Notes: generated by a model from the sequence alone, not told the origin. A stretch of DNA of 64,000 bases from Casuarius casuarius (GCA_003342895.1 PTFA01000054.1:5327869-5391868), one strand, 5' to 3'; counted from the first letter of the stretch, positions 13,117 to 26,900 are shown. Translations and numbers: made by a program.

Positions 13117-15339
13117 GCTACCTCCTCCACCTAAGAAACTGTTCCGTGCATTCACCTCCTGTCTCCTTGAGTTAGAAGTTTTTTAAACCTGTTAGAAGCT
13201 TTAAACCTGATTTAATGCCCAAACATGAAGGGAGGGGAGTGTGTTGGCTCTGGGACTTCCCTTGCTGCATAAAGACCTGGCCAATGTGGGATGTGAGCTT
13301 GCAGATTTGTGTGGCTAGAAGGAATTATGCTAGAAGCTGCTTTTAGGTAAAATCCACTAATCCTGTAGACCTCTAAATTGCAAAGAAATCAGAATTGGGA
13401 GAAGGGGATGATAATGTCCTACTGGAAGGCATGTTAAATTAGTGCAGAGAGCTATGCCTTTGGTGGATGCATGAAAACTGCAGGCTGGGCATTCAATATC
13501 CAAATGAATTACTTGCAAAATGATTACTTGGAGCTGCACCAGATTTTGCCTAGTTAGCATTCATCAACATGGCTGCCATAGCTCTGTTTGCAGGCCTGCG
13601 TACAAGCCTACATGCATGCCAAGAGAGAAAAACATGAGAGGGGATAAAATGAGAGAAGTGAGAAAAGAGAAAAGCCTCAACAGCATAGCACAACCATTCA
13701 CTCCAACGAAAGCAGTCCTGCCCCACTTTCCCAGAGTAAAGCCAGAGAGATATAATGAAGAGAGATTACAACAGCTGTGCAAATCAGGCACACGAGGTTT
13801 CAATGAAAAGGTCTTGTGTGGTGCAGAGAAAATGCAGGGAGTACTGCACTATTTATTGTGAATGATATACAGGATACATGTGTTATCAATATTCCTGAGT
13901 GTGTAGAAGGGGAGGATGAGGTAGCCAAAGCCAGTCAGCATTTCTGACGACCAAAACAACACTATTTGAAAGAAAATCTACCTATATTTTTATCTTCCAT
14001 TTCTTGAGCAGGAAGTGCTACTCCCTTCCTTCACCCACTGCCTACTGCAAACAACTCTCTCAGCCTTTTAAGAGAGCAATGACTTCCTTTGATAAAGTCT
14101 CCTCCTCCTACGGAAACTTGTCAAATGTATCTTCATAATGCTGGGAACAGCAAATTCAAAAACTGTTACTCAGGAAAAACAAAAAAACAACTTTTACTGA
14201 TACTCCTTACAGTTTCTCTGCAGCAAGGAGTGCATATTAACGGCACAAAGACGTTAGGCTCCAGACCGTATGCAGGGAAAACATCAGCAGCCATTCAAGG
14301 GCCTGAGAAGAAAGAAGTTTGAAACCAGCATAGATTCCTATTAGGAGAGTCAGAGCTGTCAGGCGTGCTTTGGGGGAGTTTAAGACAGCAGACTGCCAAT
14401 TAGAGTAGGACTCTCATACAGGTTTTATTGTACTTTTACAGAAGACCATTTTCCACAAGTTTCCACAAGTCTTTTCCTTTTTAATTGTCAGAGAAAAAGA
14501 ATGAACTAGAGGAAAAAAAAAAACATTTTGACTTCTTAAACTTTCTTTCTCTTCCTCGGTGGCTCAAATGGTTCTTCAAATTTGAATCAGATAGCATAAT
14601 ACTGTCAGTTCTCCCCAAACCTCCATGCTTGGGTAGAGGTGGAAAAGGGAAAGAAAAAAGTGAAGTTGATGAAAAGGCCAGCTAAAGAATACAGTAATTT
14701 AGCTCAGCAATATTCAGGGGAGATTTTACAGCGAGGACAAGGCAGGCAGTAGCACAGAGACCAAAGCCTAGCATTACCTGGTGCAAGATATAATCTGGAT
14801 CACTTCCAACACTTCCATTCTGATTGCCGCATCCCATCTTGATGCCACCATCCAACAGGTTAAGACCTAGAATTTAATTTTACTCCTAATGGCCACCTTC
14901 CTGGGTCCCTCACTAGATCTGCTCCCCATATCCTTAGTACCAGATGAAGGGACATTTGCAGCCACTCCTGCCTGGCAGCCATGAGTAAGGGAGGAAAAAT
15001 AATCTCTAAAAGGCTGAGTAACATATATGGAAAAGTCAGAATATGCTTTGGGCTCTCAAGCCTACTAAAGGACTCATAGCAAGGCCCCGAGTAATTTTGC
15101 TGGCAACTGTTTTTATTTTCAATTTCCCTTTGCTTTTCTCTAAATGAGAACATTTTTGCACAGTATTCTGGTAAGGTGATACTCTACAAAGATTTTAAAT
15201 AACAGTGGAAAAGTATTTAATTCAACTTCAGTGTCACCAATGCAAGCTAAGGAAGTATTCTTAAAAGAAGTAGTCTAAAAAAGGGAGTCATAAATGGAAA
15301 ACAATGACAATTCAGTTTTATGAAAGAGAAATGTAGAGT

Positions 15340-15386
15340 GGCACCTGGAATACTGTGCCCAGCTTTGGCCCCCAGTTCAAGAAGGC
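15340..15386 (+). repeat. CR1 LINE relic, 5' piece (interrupted)
   Basis: The stretch 'cacctggaatactgtgcccagctttgg' followed by 'cccagttcaagaaggc' matches the CR1 ORF2 C-terminal region (family text: 'ctggaatactgtgtccag...cccagttcaagaa'). It stops at 15386 where an LTR is inserted, and the same CR1 resumes at about 16014. Only the 3' portion of the LINE is present, as is usual for CR1 because of 5' truncation on insertion. Confidence 0.8.
15382..15386 (+). repeat. target-site duplication, left copy
   Basis: AAGGC immediately precedes the TG of the solo LTR and is repeated directly after its right end at 16013-16017. If the LTR is required to end in CA, the duplication is AGGC (4 bp) with one A shared; otherwise it is AAGGC (5 bp). 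Confidence 0.7.
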
Positions 15387-16013
15387 TGTTGGGAAGAGTT
15401 GCAAAATCCCTTTTCCCTAATAGGGGATCAGGTAGGGGGGAGACACAGATCACAACCAATATTTCTGAGAACACCTTTTATTCATTATTAATGGTAGAAA
15501 ACTATTCACGCACCACATTCAGTTGTTCCCTCATGATTGATTCACACATTCACTCACAGTTACCCAGTTGGAGCACCTGGGGAGGCCAACCCCAGCTGTA
15601 TACTCAGAAGCAGAGGGTCATCCTGACTTCTGTGGAGGTGTTCAGAAAGTCACTCCAGGGGTCCTTCATTTCCCCAGGTGTATCTATAACCCTGCAGTCG
15701 TTGTCTGCAGGCAGCACGGCCTTGCCTCGGCTGTGGCCTGAGTCACACACCCTACTGCTGATGCACATGCTGGCAACTTTGGACGGGTTCGCCCGACTCT
15801 TGGTGCCCAGGTTTATCGGTCCTTGCAGATTCAAGGCAACTTACAGCCCCTGGAGCTTTTCAGTCCTTGGGAAATGTTCATACACTTCCCTCTCAGCAGG
15901 TATATTTCCTCTTCCCTGGCCTGTTGTTTCCCAGTAACTGTTTTTTCATTCAAACCAGCAGATGCCTCCAGGCCCCATTTCTACCAGCTCATGCAGAATG
16001 GGCCTTCATGGCA
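15387..16013 (-). mobile_element. solo LTR of an endogenous retrovirus, inserted in CR1
   Basis: The 627-bp element begins TGTTGGGAAG and ends TTCATGGCA on the plus strand, so it has the TG...CA ends of an LTR. It is flanked by an AGGC/AAGGC target-site duplication. It interrupts a CR1 whose two halves join sensibly when it is removed. Orientation is minus: the reverse strand has AATAAA (plus-strand positions 15477-15482) about 90 bp before its right end, as expected for an LTR polyadenylation signal, and ends TTCCCAACA. No internal gag/pol/env sequence is present, so this is a solo LTR left by recombination between two LTRs. The size and ends fit avian class-III (ERVL-like) LTRs, but I cannot name a family. 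A 205-codon open frame (15320-15937, plus) starts in the CR1 piece and runs through the LTR; it is not a gene. Confidence 0.72.
15477..15482 (-). promoter_or_regulatory. LTR polyadenylation signal AATAAA
   Basis: On the minus strand the hexamer AATAAA lies about 90 bp upstream of the LTR's 3' end. This sets the LTR orientation and would mark the R/U5 side of the element. Confidence 0.55.
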
Positions 16014-16456
16014 AGGCATTCAGCTGAGAGCTACCAAGATAAGGAGGTATCCAGGGCACACGACTGGAGAAGGGGTTGAAGGAGCTGGGTTTGTTTAATC
16101 TGGCAAAGAGGAAGCTAAGGGTGACAGCAGTATACAGCACCCTACAACTACCCAAAGGGAAGCTGCAAAGACAATTGAGTCAAACTCTTTTCAGTAGATG
16201 GTTAAAGAAGGGGCAATGCCCACATGTCTTGCTTTGGAGTATTCAGAATGGGCATTAGGAAAAGCTTCCTAACTGGCAGAATAGTGCATCACTGGCACAG
16301 GTTACCTAGAGTGGGAGTGGACTCACCATCCTTGGAGGTTTTCAAAGCCAAATGAGATAAAACCACAGCTGATCTGATTTAGTTTTGGCTACCACTCTGC
16401 TTTAAGCAAGAGGTGACCTCCAGAGGTCCAACCAATGTTTCTGTGATTCTGTGAAA
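16014..16456 (+). repeat. CR1 LINE relic, 3' piece with octamer tail
   Basis: This continues the CR1 interrupted at 15386. It includes 'agagctaccaagataagg', the translated block KELGLFNLAKRKLR (family RELGLFSLEKRRLR, frame starting at 16076), 'aaggggcaatgcccac', 'actggcacaggttacctagag', 'gactcaccatccttggagg' and 'tgacctccagaggtccaac'. It ends in TTCTGTGATTCTGTG at about 16440-16456, the characteristic short octamer repeat at CR1 3' ends. The reading frame has stops and indels, so it is a dead copy. It is clearly less diverged than the CR1 at 8600-10200, hence younger, and older than the LTR inside it. Confidence 0.9.
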
Positions 16457-19400
16457 TGTCAAATTTTATTATTAAATATTTTTAGGAAGAGATCAGGTTT
16501 GTTGGTTTGGTGTTTTTTCCATTGCATCCACTCCCTTTGGCCAAGAAAAATCTCTCAAACATTCTGACCAAAGCTTTCATAAGAACCGTTATCTTTTGGA
16601 AATAAACATTTTGGCATTATATGATGTGATTCTATTCTGAAAAAAATTAGTCAAAATGGTCTGTCCAGTTCTAATATAATCTATTCTGTAGTACTGCTGC
16701 TCAAGTGAGTCATGAAACACTGCAAACAAACATTGGAAACTTTTGCCTTTTTTTTTTAATGTAGGAAACTGATCTTCCAATGTGCACTTTTCAGCTTTCT
16801 TTACTGGAGATTATAAAACTGATTGAGCATGAAATTCCCAACTTCAGCCATTTTTCAGATATAAGTACAAATCTGCTTTTTGAACTGAGAACTCAGATAT
16901 GGCTGAGTCATTTTTATTCAAATTTCCCTTCTACTTTAAGCTAAGTGGCATTATTAATGCAAGATTTCCGCTGAGAGAGAAACACGGAAATAACGTCACC
17001 ATTTGCGTTTCATTATGGAAAGTTTGTTCATCCTTGTGCAACCTTCTGCCAGGAGCTGGCAGCAAAAAAGGCCAAGCCAATTGCCTGAGGGCCCCTTCAA
17101 ACACTTCAATAGTGCTGGCTCAATCCCCACCCAAATCACCTCCCTAAGGGCTCCTGGTGGGGCAAATCTTTCCCAGTCACATCCAGCTGAGTCCAAAGAC
17201 AACCTTCTAAGGGGAGAGGAGGGGGCACCAGTTAACTGGGGGAAGACAGCAATTAACTAATCTATGATAGTTCAATTGGGTATATTGGCAATACTCTTAG
17301 GTGTGATCCTTTTCCTCATTAACTGCCTGTGAATATAAGCAGAGCACTGTGTTATAAGCCTCTTCCCTACTCTTTTTGCTATGCTGCAGGATGCTGTTTA
17401 GAGGTGCTGGAGTCCAGGACATTAGGGTAAGGCCATTTATTGCCTGTTAGGGTAGATGGCTTTTCAATACTGAGGCTGAAGCTCTGTGGTGAAATACGGT
17501 CCCTCAGTTCAGGTATGTTGCTGTGTTATGAGCTTCAACCCAGACTACTGCAGTGGCTCCTCTGTATTTCCAGCTGCCCTAAAGTATGTCTAAGCAAAAG
17601 TTTGTCCCATGTGCACTGCACTGTCACAGAGAGAACTGCTCTGCAGTAAAAATTTGGTTGCATTTGATGTAGGTCTCTTATATACAGCACATTTTTGGGG
17701 GAACAGTAGCATAGCATTAATATATATGCTGTTCTTACTTTTGCAAATCTGTGAAGGTCCCAAAGCCTGAGTGGGTGCAGGGTTGCCCAGGTGGAGGTTT
17801 TGTGTCCCTGGCCTGTTTTGAGGGCAGAGGCATGCACCTGGGGGTGGCTGCCTGCTCTGTCGTGAAGGGGTTTGGGATTTGTGTGGTGTTCCCTCTGCCT
17901 TGGTGTTAGAGGGGGCTGGGATGGCACACCCAGAGGTGGGCCCTGAATGTTAACAGGAGGTGACCTACTCTAGCAGCATGTGGGTTGTCTCTACTCTAGG
18001 CTACATGGGGCCCCATCTGAATGGAACACTGCCATTAACCCCCAAGGTGTTAGCCTTGAGTTTGTCAGCATAGTTGACAGCAATCTCTAGGCCATATAGT
18101 TAAGCTTCTCTATTTTTTTTTATGACTTTCTTGTCAGAAATACCTTTTAAAAAATCTAATGTAACTGGCTCTGCAAGACCTGGATACCTTAGGAAATTAT
18201 ATATTTAGTGAGAGAAACGTGCGTTCCAGTAAACAGGTTCTTTCAACAGCTTGTTCTGCAAACAGCTGCAACAGACTCTTCTGTACAGATACTGGGTAAC
18301 AGATGTTAGCCTTAGTGAGGAAAACATTCAGAGAAACAATCTCTGGAACTGTTGGATCCTCATAACTAAAATGATGAAAGGCAATCTTGGAGTTTAAGAT
18401 GCTATAGTCTTGACAGAGGAAAATGTTTTTTAAAGGAATGATTTTGTGTCAGGTTGCAGTTATTAGAAGGAAAATATTTAATTAATTCTGTGGCCTGAGT
18501 AACATGCAGAACAAAAGAAATCAATGCAGTAAGTTAATAATTTTGATTCTGTGGCTCTCTTATTGAACACTAATTTAGCTGAAAAGCAGATGTACCCTGA
18601 TTAGGTGTATAAATATAGAAATAGATCAATTACTTGAAAGAAACTCCTTGAAGTGTTCCCGGCAAGAGACCAATGTCTCTTTTAACAGAAAAAAAGGCCT
18701 TACTAGTCTTTCCATGCTCACAAAGCTTTGTGCAGTTGACATTTCAATAAATAACAGATACTTATTGACTTCTTTATGAACTATCAGCAAATCTGGATGC
18801 TACTATGTTGAGCGGCACTTACAGAAATGTACAGAATTGTAATTTGATTCCAGCTCACAAATGTAAATCTTGTTAACTGCAGCAGCTTGAAGCAGCAGAG
18901 TGAACTGTGAAACACCTGAATTTGCATGGAGTTTGGCCCTGGGGAATCTTTGCAAGCTTACAAGCTCTTACTCTAGTATTGTTTTTTGCCTCCTTTCCTC
19001 CATTCTGACACAATAAAATTGAAATAAATATATCTCTCAGGACCTCTTACAACTACTTTTAGTTTACATGAACCAGCCTGCAGCCACACCCTCTAAGTCA
19101 AAAAATCCCATCCCGTTTGACCTTCACCCTCTGTGATCCCCTGAAGAGGGTCTGAGAGTTCATCCTGTGCTGGACGTCCCTTGGAAATGTTCAATACAGG
19201 GAATCCCTTTGGATGAGGCTTATGATATCATTCCTTGTTTTTCCCTGATGAATTAAGTGATTTTTTTTCCTTCCCTGTGAATACCATTAGGAAATGCTTG
19301 CAATAAAATGTAGTATTAGCAAAATTCTTCTGCGATGAGCTTTGAACAGTTATATTGAGTCAGTTTTATATTTTGGCCCCATGTCTCTCAGGAAACATTG

Positions 19401-22400
19401 CAAGAAAAGCATATGCCTCATCCCACATTCACATACTGTTATACAGAAATTCTGGTAGAAGCTCTTTTTTTATATAACAGATCTTATTTGATAGTGAAGA
19501 GATGCTTCACCAGCTTGGCAACATTTTTGAAACTGAAAACTCATTCTATAGTCAGTAGAAGGCCAGAGATGGATTTCTCGGTTCACTGTAATCACTTACA
19601 AACCATACAAACAAAGTTCTGTTGGAAATGGGTGTGGAAAGCTCTGATTCCCCACAGGTGCTTGGGACAGGTAGAAGGTGACATAGCCTGTGCCCAGCTG
19701 TGGGCATAAGGAACATAGCAAGGAAAGGAGACCTTTGTTATAGCCATATGTAAGGTTAAGACGAATACAGACAGAAGTCTTGTAGCACAAGTTCAGGAGA
19801 AAATGCAGGATGATGCCCATTACAGTAGTGTTCAACTGTATCAAATTTATCACAAGCGTTACAAGTCTGGAGCTAAAGCCAGCTCCTAATATTCCTTTAC
19901 TGTAAATGGAGCTTGGCTCCAGGTGAGAATACAATACCAAATATTTCTACAATGCAGTTCCATGATACTCCAGACAAAAGTGGGCGGACTCTTACACTCT
20001 TCAGTGCCTTCTAAACTAAAGTTGCAGACCAGGAGATAATACAGCAAGGTTAGGTAAGGGCATTGAAAAATAATTTAACATCAGGGTTTCTAGCCATTCA
20101 TTAGTTATTTAACTTTATTGTCTTTTCTATTTTTTGTTTTGATGTTTTCCTTTTTTGAGCTGGAGTATGGAGAAAGTCAGTGGAATTTATAATTATTTAT
20201 TCTTGTTTTTCTTTCAAATGATCAGATCCTAGTTGCAAAAGTGCAGAGCGCTTCTAAGAAGTGGCAGTCAGGCTTTCTTCTCAAGACATCACCAATGTTT
20301 TTTCATCAATAAAAGAAGTTGCTATTGTATCAGCCTCTTATTACGTATTAACAAGAGTTAGAATACCCATGACTATTGTGAGACAGGCATACTATTTCAC
20401 CTACATTAAATGTTGATCACTGCAAATTACGTGAGCTCATTTTTAATATGTGAGAAATACCTACTTAGAAAAAAAAGGGAAGTGAGGCGCAGTTTGGCCT
20501 AAATTAGGGCATATTTGAACAACATGCAGTTAGAATGCAGAACACTTTAGCATGTACTTTCAGAAAATAGTGATTCTTTAAAAAAGAAAAAGAAAAATAA
20601 AGCCTCTACTTCATGTCAACTCACTCCAAAATGATGTAATTTCAAGAAGAAACTAACTACATATTTTCTGAAAATTAGGCCCTTTATAAAAATTTCATGC
20701 TAAAACTCTAAAAAATAGATTCCCAAAAATCACCGTTTTTGAAAATATAAGGAAAAAGACTAGAGATAGTGTTTCGTAGGACTGGAAATGGAAACTAGCC
20801 CTTCCAGGTTATTGGAGGCCCTACAATTCAAACCATCAAAAGCATGTCCTGTTCCAAGCAGAGGTCTTATGTTATAACTGGTTTTCCCTTTCACCATTAT
20901 AGAAGGAATGATACCCCTTCAGTATTACATGGACCCCTTTTTTTGTTAAAATTATTATAATTTGTGGAATACTTCTAGAAATATTGGGGTAGAGATATCA
21001 GGGCTGGATTTAGCAGAGGACTAAGAATACCTTAAAATCATGGGAAGTCCCACAAAGTCAGACACCTTTGTGTTTATAAACCTGGCTAGATTGTTTCATA
21101 GGTTGTTTTTACTGAATCCTTTGGGATTTAAATCTTCATCTTAATGTTATCTGAAATGAGTTACAGCAGTTTGTTTAATGTAAACTAAAATAGCCTAGAT
21201 TCTTAATAGGATAATACATCTTCTAGCTCTTTGCCTATATATTTTTAGAAGTGGTGTATTGTGTTTTAATTGTTAGTTTGCTTTGAGCTCAGTTTCTGTT
21301 CGTTAATCTTCAGGTGACTGTTTTGCTCATGTCCTCTGAGTTGACTATACAGGCAACGAAAACGGAGAAGTAAATTAGCATAATATTGCTGGGTCTTTTC
21401 ACAAAACATTTTACTCATTAAGAAAGTTTTATAGTACGTGGTATCACATATCAACAGAAAAATTCTATTGTCAAATATCACCAGGCACAATATTTAAATA
21501 CGCATATGGAATTCTGGATGTGTATTGGTTTTCTTGTTCGTTTGTTTTTGACTTCCCCTCTCCCCAAAGGCTTGTCCTTCCCAAACAGCTGCTCTTGCTG
21601 CTTTCCAGATAGGTAGGCAAACCTACAATGGTCACATTGGATTTTTATTAGTTTTCAGTCTATCATGGAAACTTAGACAGTAGCCATGCAGCAAACACTT
21701 ATTCTTATGGCTCATTTTACTGACATGGATTGTACATTAAAGCCTAAGGGACTGGCTATACAAACCCAGTTCAGAATATGCATGTTTGCTGGAATCAAGA
21801 TCTTAAAGTCTCTTAAACATTTTTTGTAATGGAAACTCTTAGAAACATGGTTTTGATATTTAGATAAAATTCTGTTCAGTCATGTACAATATAGGAGATA
21901 CAATGCCACTCTTTTTGAAGGTTATTCAGGTTGCGTTGCAAACTATCGACAGCTCGCCAGATACTGGGCTCTCTTCCTTTACACTGCATGTGCTACCTAA
22001 ATGTTCTCTGCTTTTTCTTGCTGGCATTAAAAATTCTGCAGGCAGTAGATTTGATTTAAAATCAAATCACAGCTATTTCTTGCATAATAATAATATGAAA
22101 TGACACTTACATCAACAGCCTGAAGGTCTAAAACATCTAGCGTGACCAAAGTCAAAATTCCTGTTACCAGCATAATGTGATATTTTGGATTTACAGTTTT
22201 GAAAATCTCAAAACTCTGTAAACCCTGGAATTGGCGTTCCTGAAAGCCTTTGAGAACAGGTTTCCTGTTGAAACTTGTCAGGGAGAAAGGAGTAAATATA
22301 CATGAACCTTGGGAGTCCAGAAGGGAAGGAATTCACTGCTGGCATCTGCTCCACACAAGCTGAATTGGTTGTCCTTTTGTATTTAAGCACTGCAATGGCT

Positions 22401-22600
22401 GGGGGCATTTTCCCTAATATCAGGGATAACAAAAGGCCCATCAGTAGCAAGAGAATAAGAAATGTTAGCAAAAGGTCATAGCAGTGAAGAGCCACGGTGA
22501 AGTTGAGTGGTCCTGCCTAGGTGAAGTTAGAAGAAAAGCAAATGAGAGAGCACCTACTGTGGAGAGTGCCTACCTTCTGGGGAGAGCTTTAATGCCCTAG
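16457..22600. other. AT-rich unannotated DNA
   Basis: No gene or confident repeat was seen. GC-richer patches lie at about 17040-17240 and 17760-17950. The minus-strand frame at 17535-17927 (130 codons) is rich in Pro, His and Arg from the GC-rich patch and has no domain. The frames at 19398-19709 and 19596-19940 overlap on opposite strands and are of chance length. Confidence 0.5.
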
Positions 22601-23740
22601 GTCCTCTCTTGAGAATCAGACCTGCTGTGCCAAATGGCTGTTATGCAGGACTGCGCTGTGGGCAGGCCATCCATTGCCTTTCTCCCAGAGGTCTTTACAC
22701 ATGATATCTACTTCCCTTCTTTCCCTGCTCTGGACGTGTTTCTTGCCCTGCTCACTCAGACACGTTGAATAGGTACAGCAGCCAGGTCTTTATGCTTCCT
22801 TTGCATGTGCTGCCGAGCTTCCTTCCCCCTTGTCTGCTATTATTTACATATTGTCAAATTCAATTACAAGAGGAAGCAGCAACCGCTCTGGTCTTGCTGC
22901 TGACTTGGGTTTAATCTGGGAGTGTTGTTTGCTTCCTTCTGCATATATGATAACTTTGCATTGGCAACTTTGTCACCATCCCACTTTGGGATCTTTGTGT
23001 GGGCAGTTAGATGTGCACAAGGACTCCCTGCTAGCAGGACGCAGATAGCTTAAAAGTATAAAGCAGTTGTTTTAGCTAACACACAAAAGATATCTAGGCG
23101 GATAGGCGTGTGTATGCTCAGCACCCCAGGAAGGTGGCCAGTGAGCCTGCTGTGCAGGCAGCATCAGATAGGGCCGACCCAGTGCGCGCTGCTCCCCAGG
23201 ACAGAGCCTCAGCGTGGCTCTCCCACCAAACCAGCCAGTACTCTGCTTTTCCTCTTTAGGATTTTATACCTTTCAGGTTTTCTGGTTTCCTCTTGAACAC
23301 CTGAGCTACTAATGATCCCCCTCTCAAGTCCTACTCTGACTGTAATTTTTCGTTTCTTCTCTTGCATGGCTCTGTTCCACAGACTTGCTCACAGTTTTCT
23401 TGCAACTTAGCTATTTCCTCAGCAGCCTGAGCCAAGGTTATGCTGCTGGGCCGTGAAGCTTGAGCACAGACAGCCAGACCCTTGGGAAAGGAGGGAGGTT
23501 GAAGAGTGGGTTGCAGCTTCTGGTTGCAGGGGGGACCATGGCAGAAGAAAGGAAGGCTTTGAAGGATGACTGCAGCTGAGGTTTGTTTCCTCTCTCTTCC
23601 CCTTTCCCCCTGAGCTTCTATTCCTCAGCAATTATTTTTTCCCCATGATTTCCAATCCAGCTGACTTCCTTGAATTTTGTCCTTCTAGCTCATCAGTCCC
23701 CTAGCTCTTGGTCAAGTCTCCCATTAAGGGCCCTTTGCTA
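22601..23740. other. GC-richer unidentified block
   Basis: This roughly 1.1-kb stretch is visibly richer in G and C than its neighbours, with several short open frames on both strands (60-72 codons). No splice-site pair, coding pattern or repeat family could be supported. It may be an old repeat whose family I cannot recognise by eye. Confidence 0.35.
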
Positions 23741-23954
23741 CTCTAATCCACTACTTTGGATACATGCCCAGCATATTCTTCCAAAGAGGTAGAAGCTAAG
23801 GAAAATGGAATGATGAAAATAGAACCTCTTTACACAGCAAAGATGACCATGACTGAATTCATGAAGGAAGTGGTAAGGGAGAATGAACAGGATCAAAGGT
23901 GAACTACAGCCGCACTTGATTTATCAAACCAGCTAGCAACACAAAAATAATGCT

Positions 23955-23970
23955 AAAAAAAAAAAAAAAA
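23955..23970 (+). repeat. poly-A run
   Basis: Sixteen consecutive A bases. No upstream AATAAA and no recognisable retrosequence body adjoins it, so it is treated as a simple homopolymer. Confidence 0.9.
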
Positions 23971-26900
23971 TCAGTGGAATTGTAGCAAATAGAATAAGAT
24001 CTTCTGCACTGCAATAAACTGTCTTCCTGATGGCAAGTAACAGGAGGATGTCATTCACTGAAAGATTTAAATGCACCATTCAAATTACGGAGGAAGAGAG
24101 AGAGGATTAGAGCGATTAATTTTTAAGGAATAGCCAAGGAATATGATGGAATTAGTCCAAAGTTGAACCAGCATTATGGAGTTTGAGGGGAACGTTTTTT
24201 TCCCCTTTGCTTTATTTGCTTTTTTACATTCCTGGTCTCACACAGGCCTGAAGGGCAGATGGATCAAAAGACTTCCCTCCTGTTGTAGTTCTGATCCTGC
24301 TAGAACTGAGAAGTGGAAGAAGCGATAAGGAAGACAGTGCTAATGAGATTTACAGCCATATGGTTCTTCTAAATCTATTTAGATGTGTCCAGAATACGCT
24401 TCTGAAAAGTCAGTACTAGATGTGGCTGCTTCCACTTTACTTTTAATGTACAAAAAAATTCTCTCTCCTGCCTTTACCCTATTTCTTTTCCAAGGTCATG
24501 TGAAAGTCTCAAGGCCAAGGTGAAGAATCCTGTCTCTTTGTTGCCGTGATTCTTGAAGGAGCAGTGGCTGAAAGCAGCTGAAAAGGGCTCTTATGTCTGT
24601 CTTTTAATGTATGCACAACACTGGCCTTTCACATGAGCTAAATCTCAGGGGAAAAAAAAAGACCTATATGGTTAGTATTAGGTTTTAACACTGCATTTTT
24701 GCCAGTCTCCTTTCTAAGTCCTCCAAATCCATTTTTAATAGTTTCTTCAAACAAACTTTTGACAAATTCAAGTACCTTGATTGTATTTCAGTAGAAAGAT
24801 TTTGGTGCACAAGTCAGTATTCTTTAGGAACATAACCGACCTTTTTTAATAATAACCTCAGAATTCAGAGTGCCTTCTAATTACTCAAAAGGTTACTGGG
24901 GCATATTTGAATTTGTAAGGTACCTTAAAAACAAAAAAAAAAGCTGAGAAGGGCCACAACAAATTTTTTTGCAAGAAAGCATTCTATAAATCACGGAAGC
25001 AAAGTAAACTGCCAAAAAAGTAGTAGTCAGCAGCCACATTTTAGCAAGAAAACCCTGGAATACCCCGTAAGTCATCTGTGACTATTATGTAGAAGACGTG
25101 GACATGACAGCTGGCAGTTGTCTGCCAGTTCCTTCTTTGTCATCAAGATCAATGCTTGTTCACTGTTTTGAAAATACTTCAAAATGCCATTACATTTTGG
25201 CAGATAGAGGGGCTTAGGAGTTTGGAGTCTTGAGTGGGCATGGAAAAGTGAAGGTGTTTATATGTTGCAGCCCACTGACTGGGATCTTTGTTTGTCTGGG
25301 GAGCTCTAAAATATATTTCACCAAAGACACTTTTGTCAGTTTTCTCATTTTAAGAGATCAAGGAGCTGACTCATATCTAAAACATGCTGAACTGTGTTCT
25401 TTCAAAGGGTACAATCCAGGCTGGAAGGCGAGGACCCTTGAAGCTACTCAGTAAAGGTTGGCAGGAAAACAAGAATTCTGTTTTTTGAAAAGATTGGGGG
25501 GTTTATTCCAGTGAGATATTGAGAGGTCAAAGAGAAATTCCAAGGATACCAGCAGGTTCCAGCAATAGAGAACTTACGCGAAAATTTAGAACCCAGATTC
25601 AAGTCCCTGATCCAAACCAATGTCTTTTTCCCAAGTTTTGAGCTGAAATTCCACCCTAGATGCAAAGGGCAGAGCTAGTCAGATTTTTATTTTAACTCGG
25701 GCATTCTTATTTCTGAAATATGAAACCTATAAAATGCTTATTCTTGATGTGTCTAGGCTACTACTGCTGTATTTTATTATCTGTCTAAAGCAGTCTGACT
25801 ATGGCAGGGATTCCTATCTCTTGGCAGTGTTAATCCTGAACTGCAGTTTTGTTCCCACTGCAGTGTCACTGTGCTTAATTTTTCTTGTATTGTTTAATAT
25901 TAAACTTCATCATGGAATTTGTATTGTGTGTAAGGTTGTCAGCTACCTTAAACCATCTGGCTATCTCTTAGGAGATGAGCAGATACTGCTGCTGATCCAA
26001 GAGAAAAATACAATTGTTCAAGGCACTTTTTCAGGCCACATAGTGTATGTGTGTAACTGCTGCGTAAGAGGTTAAATAGAAGTCTTATAAACTGGAGTGA
26101 AACTGTAGCCTTGTTAAAGGCTATGCAAGTGTTGCCATAAACTTCAACCAGGATTTCTTCCCATGTTTCTGCTGTGAATACTTAGAAACAATAATTGAAA
26201 ATAAATTTCCCATGAGTATTATGCAATATTTGCTTAAAACTGACTGTTCTAGCTGAAGATTTCCAGCAAGCTCCTTGCTTTATTTACAGAAGGCAAGCAT
26301 GATGGGGTGGGAACACAATGGAACATAGTGAAATGAATCACATCTTAGAAGTCAGCCTAACAAGATAACTCTTTGCATGTTTTGTCTAATACTGTCAGTC
26401 CTAAGTTCTGTTGAAGTCTGTTATTCCTTCTACTGAGTTCAGTGGGTTTTGATTCTGGCAAACTAAGAAAAGTTGGGCGGTTTCCTCTGAAGAATTTCCA
26501 ACAGTAATTAATTAGCATTGGTAAAATATTTTAAGGACTTTAAAAATGCTGGATAACTGTGAACTGTCCAATAGAAGGAGGGAAAACTGCCTTTTATATA
26601 CAGCTTCAGGGCACGGCACAGAAGAGGATTCCTAAGTACCTTGGATCTCAATCCACATCCCAGCATAGGGTGTGGAGCCAGTAGTTCACAGGGCCAGAAA
26701 GTCCCGCATGGTAGCTTTGTATTAGCCCTTTGGTAGGGGCAGAGACACAGTGTGGTCACACAGTCACAGGTGGATGCCTCATGCTTTGACTCCTCCCTTG
26801 TCATCAGAGGACCTTGCTGCCCTGGGGACATAAGTGCCACATAACTGCTTGGAAAATACTTGGGCTGTGGATGCCATCCTTCTCTCTTTTCTCTTACTAA

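Larger units (their letters stand above)
10201..15335. other. AT-rich unannotated DNA with short inverted repeats
   Basis: No gene was recognised. The stretch holds a 12-base G run (10507-10518), a 9-bp-stem inverted repeat (12643-12667), a pair of small inverted repeats (13080-13116) and an A run (14513-14523). The block at about 11130-11280 is GC-richer but has no splice-site or coding pattern I can support. Open frames of up to 113 codons are present and show no family resemblance. Confidence 0.5.

Noticed and set aside
15320..15937. 205-codon plus-strand open frame, the longest in the window
   Set aside because: It starts in a CR1 fragment, crosses into a solo LTR in the antisense direction, and has no domain. 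It is a composite artefact of nested repeats.
17535..17927. 130-codon minus-strand frame rich in Pro/His/Arg
   Set aside because: It lies partly in a GC-rich patch where stops are scarce; no motif and no conserved start context.
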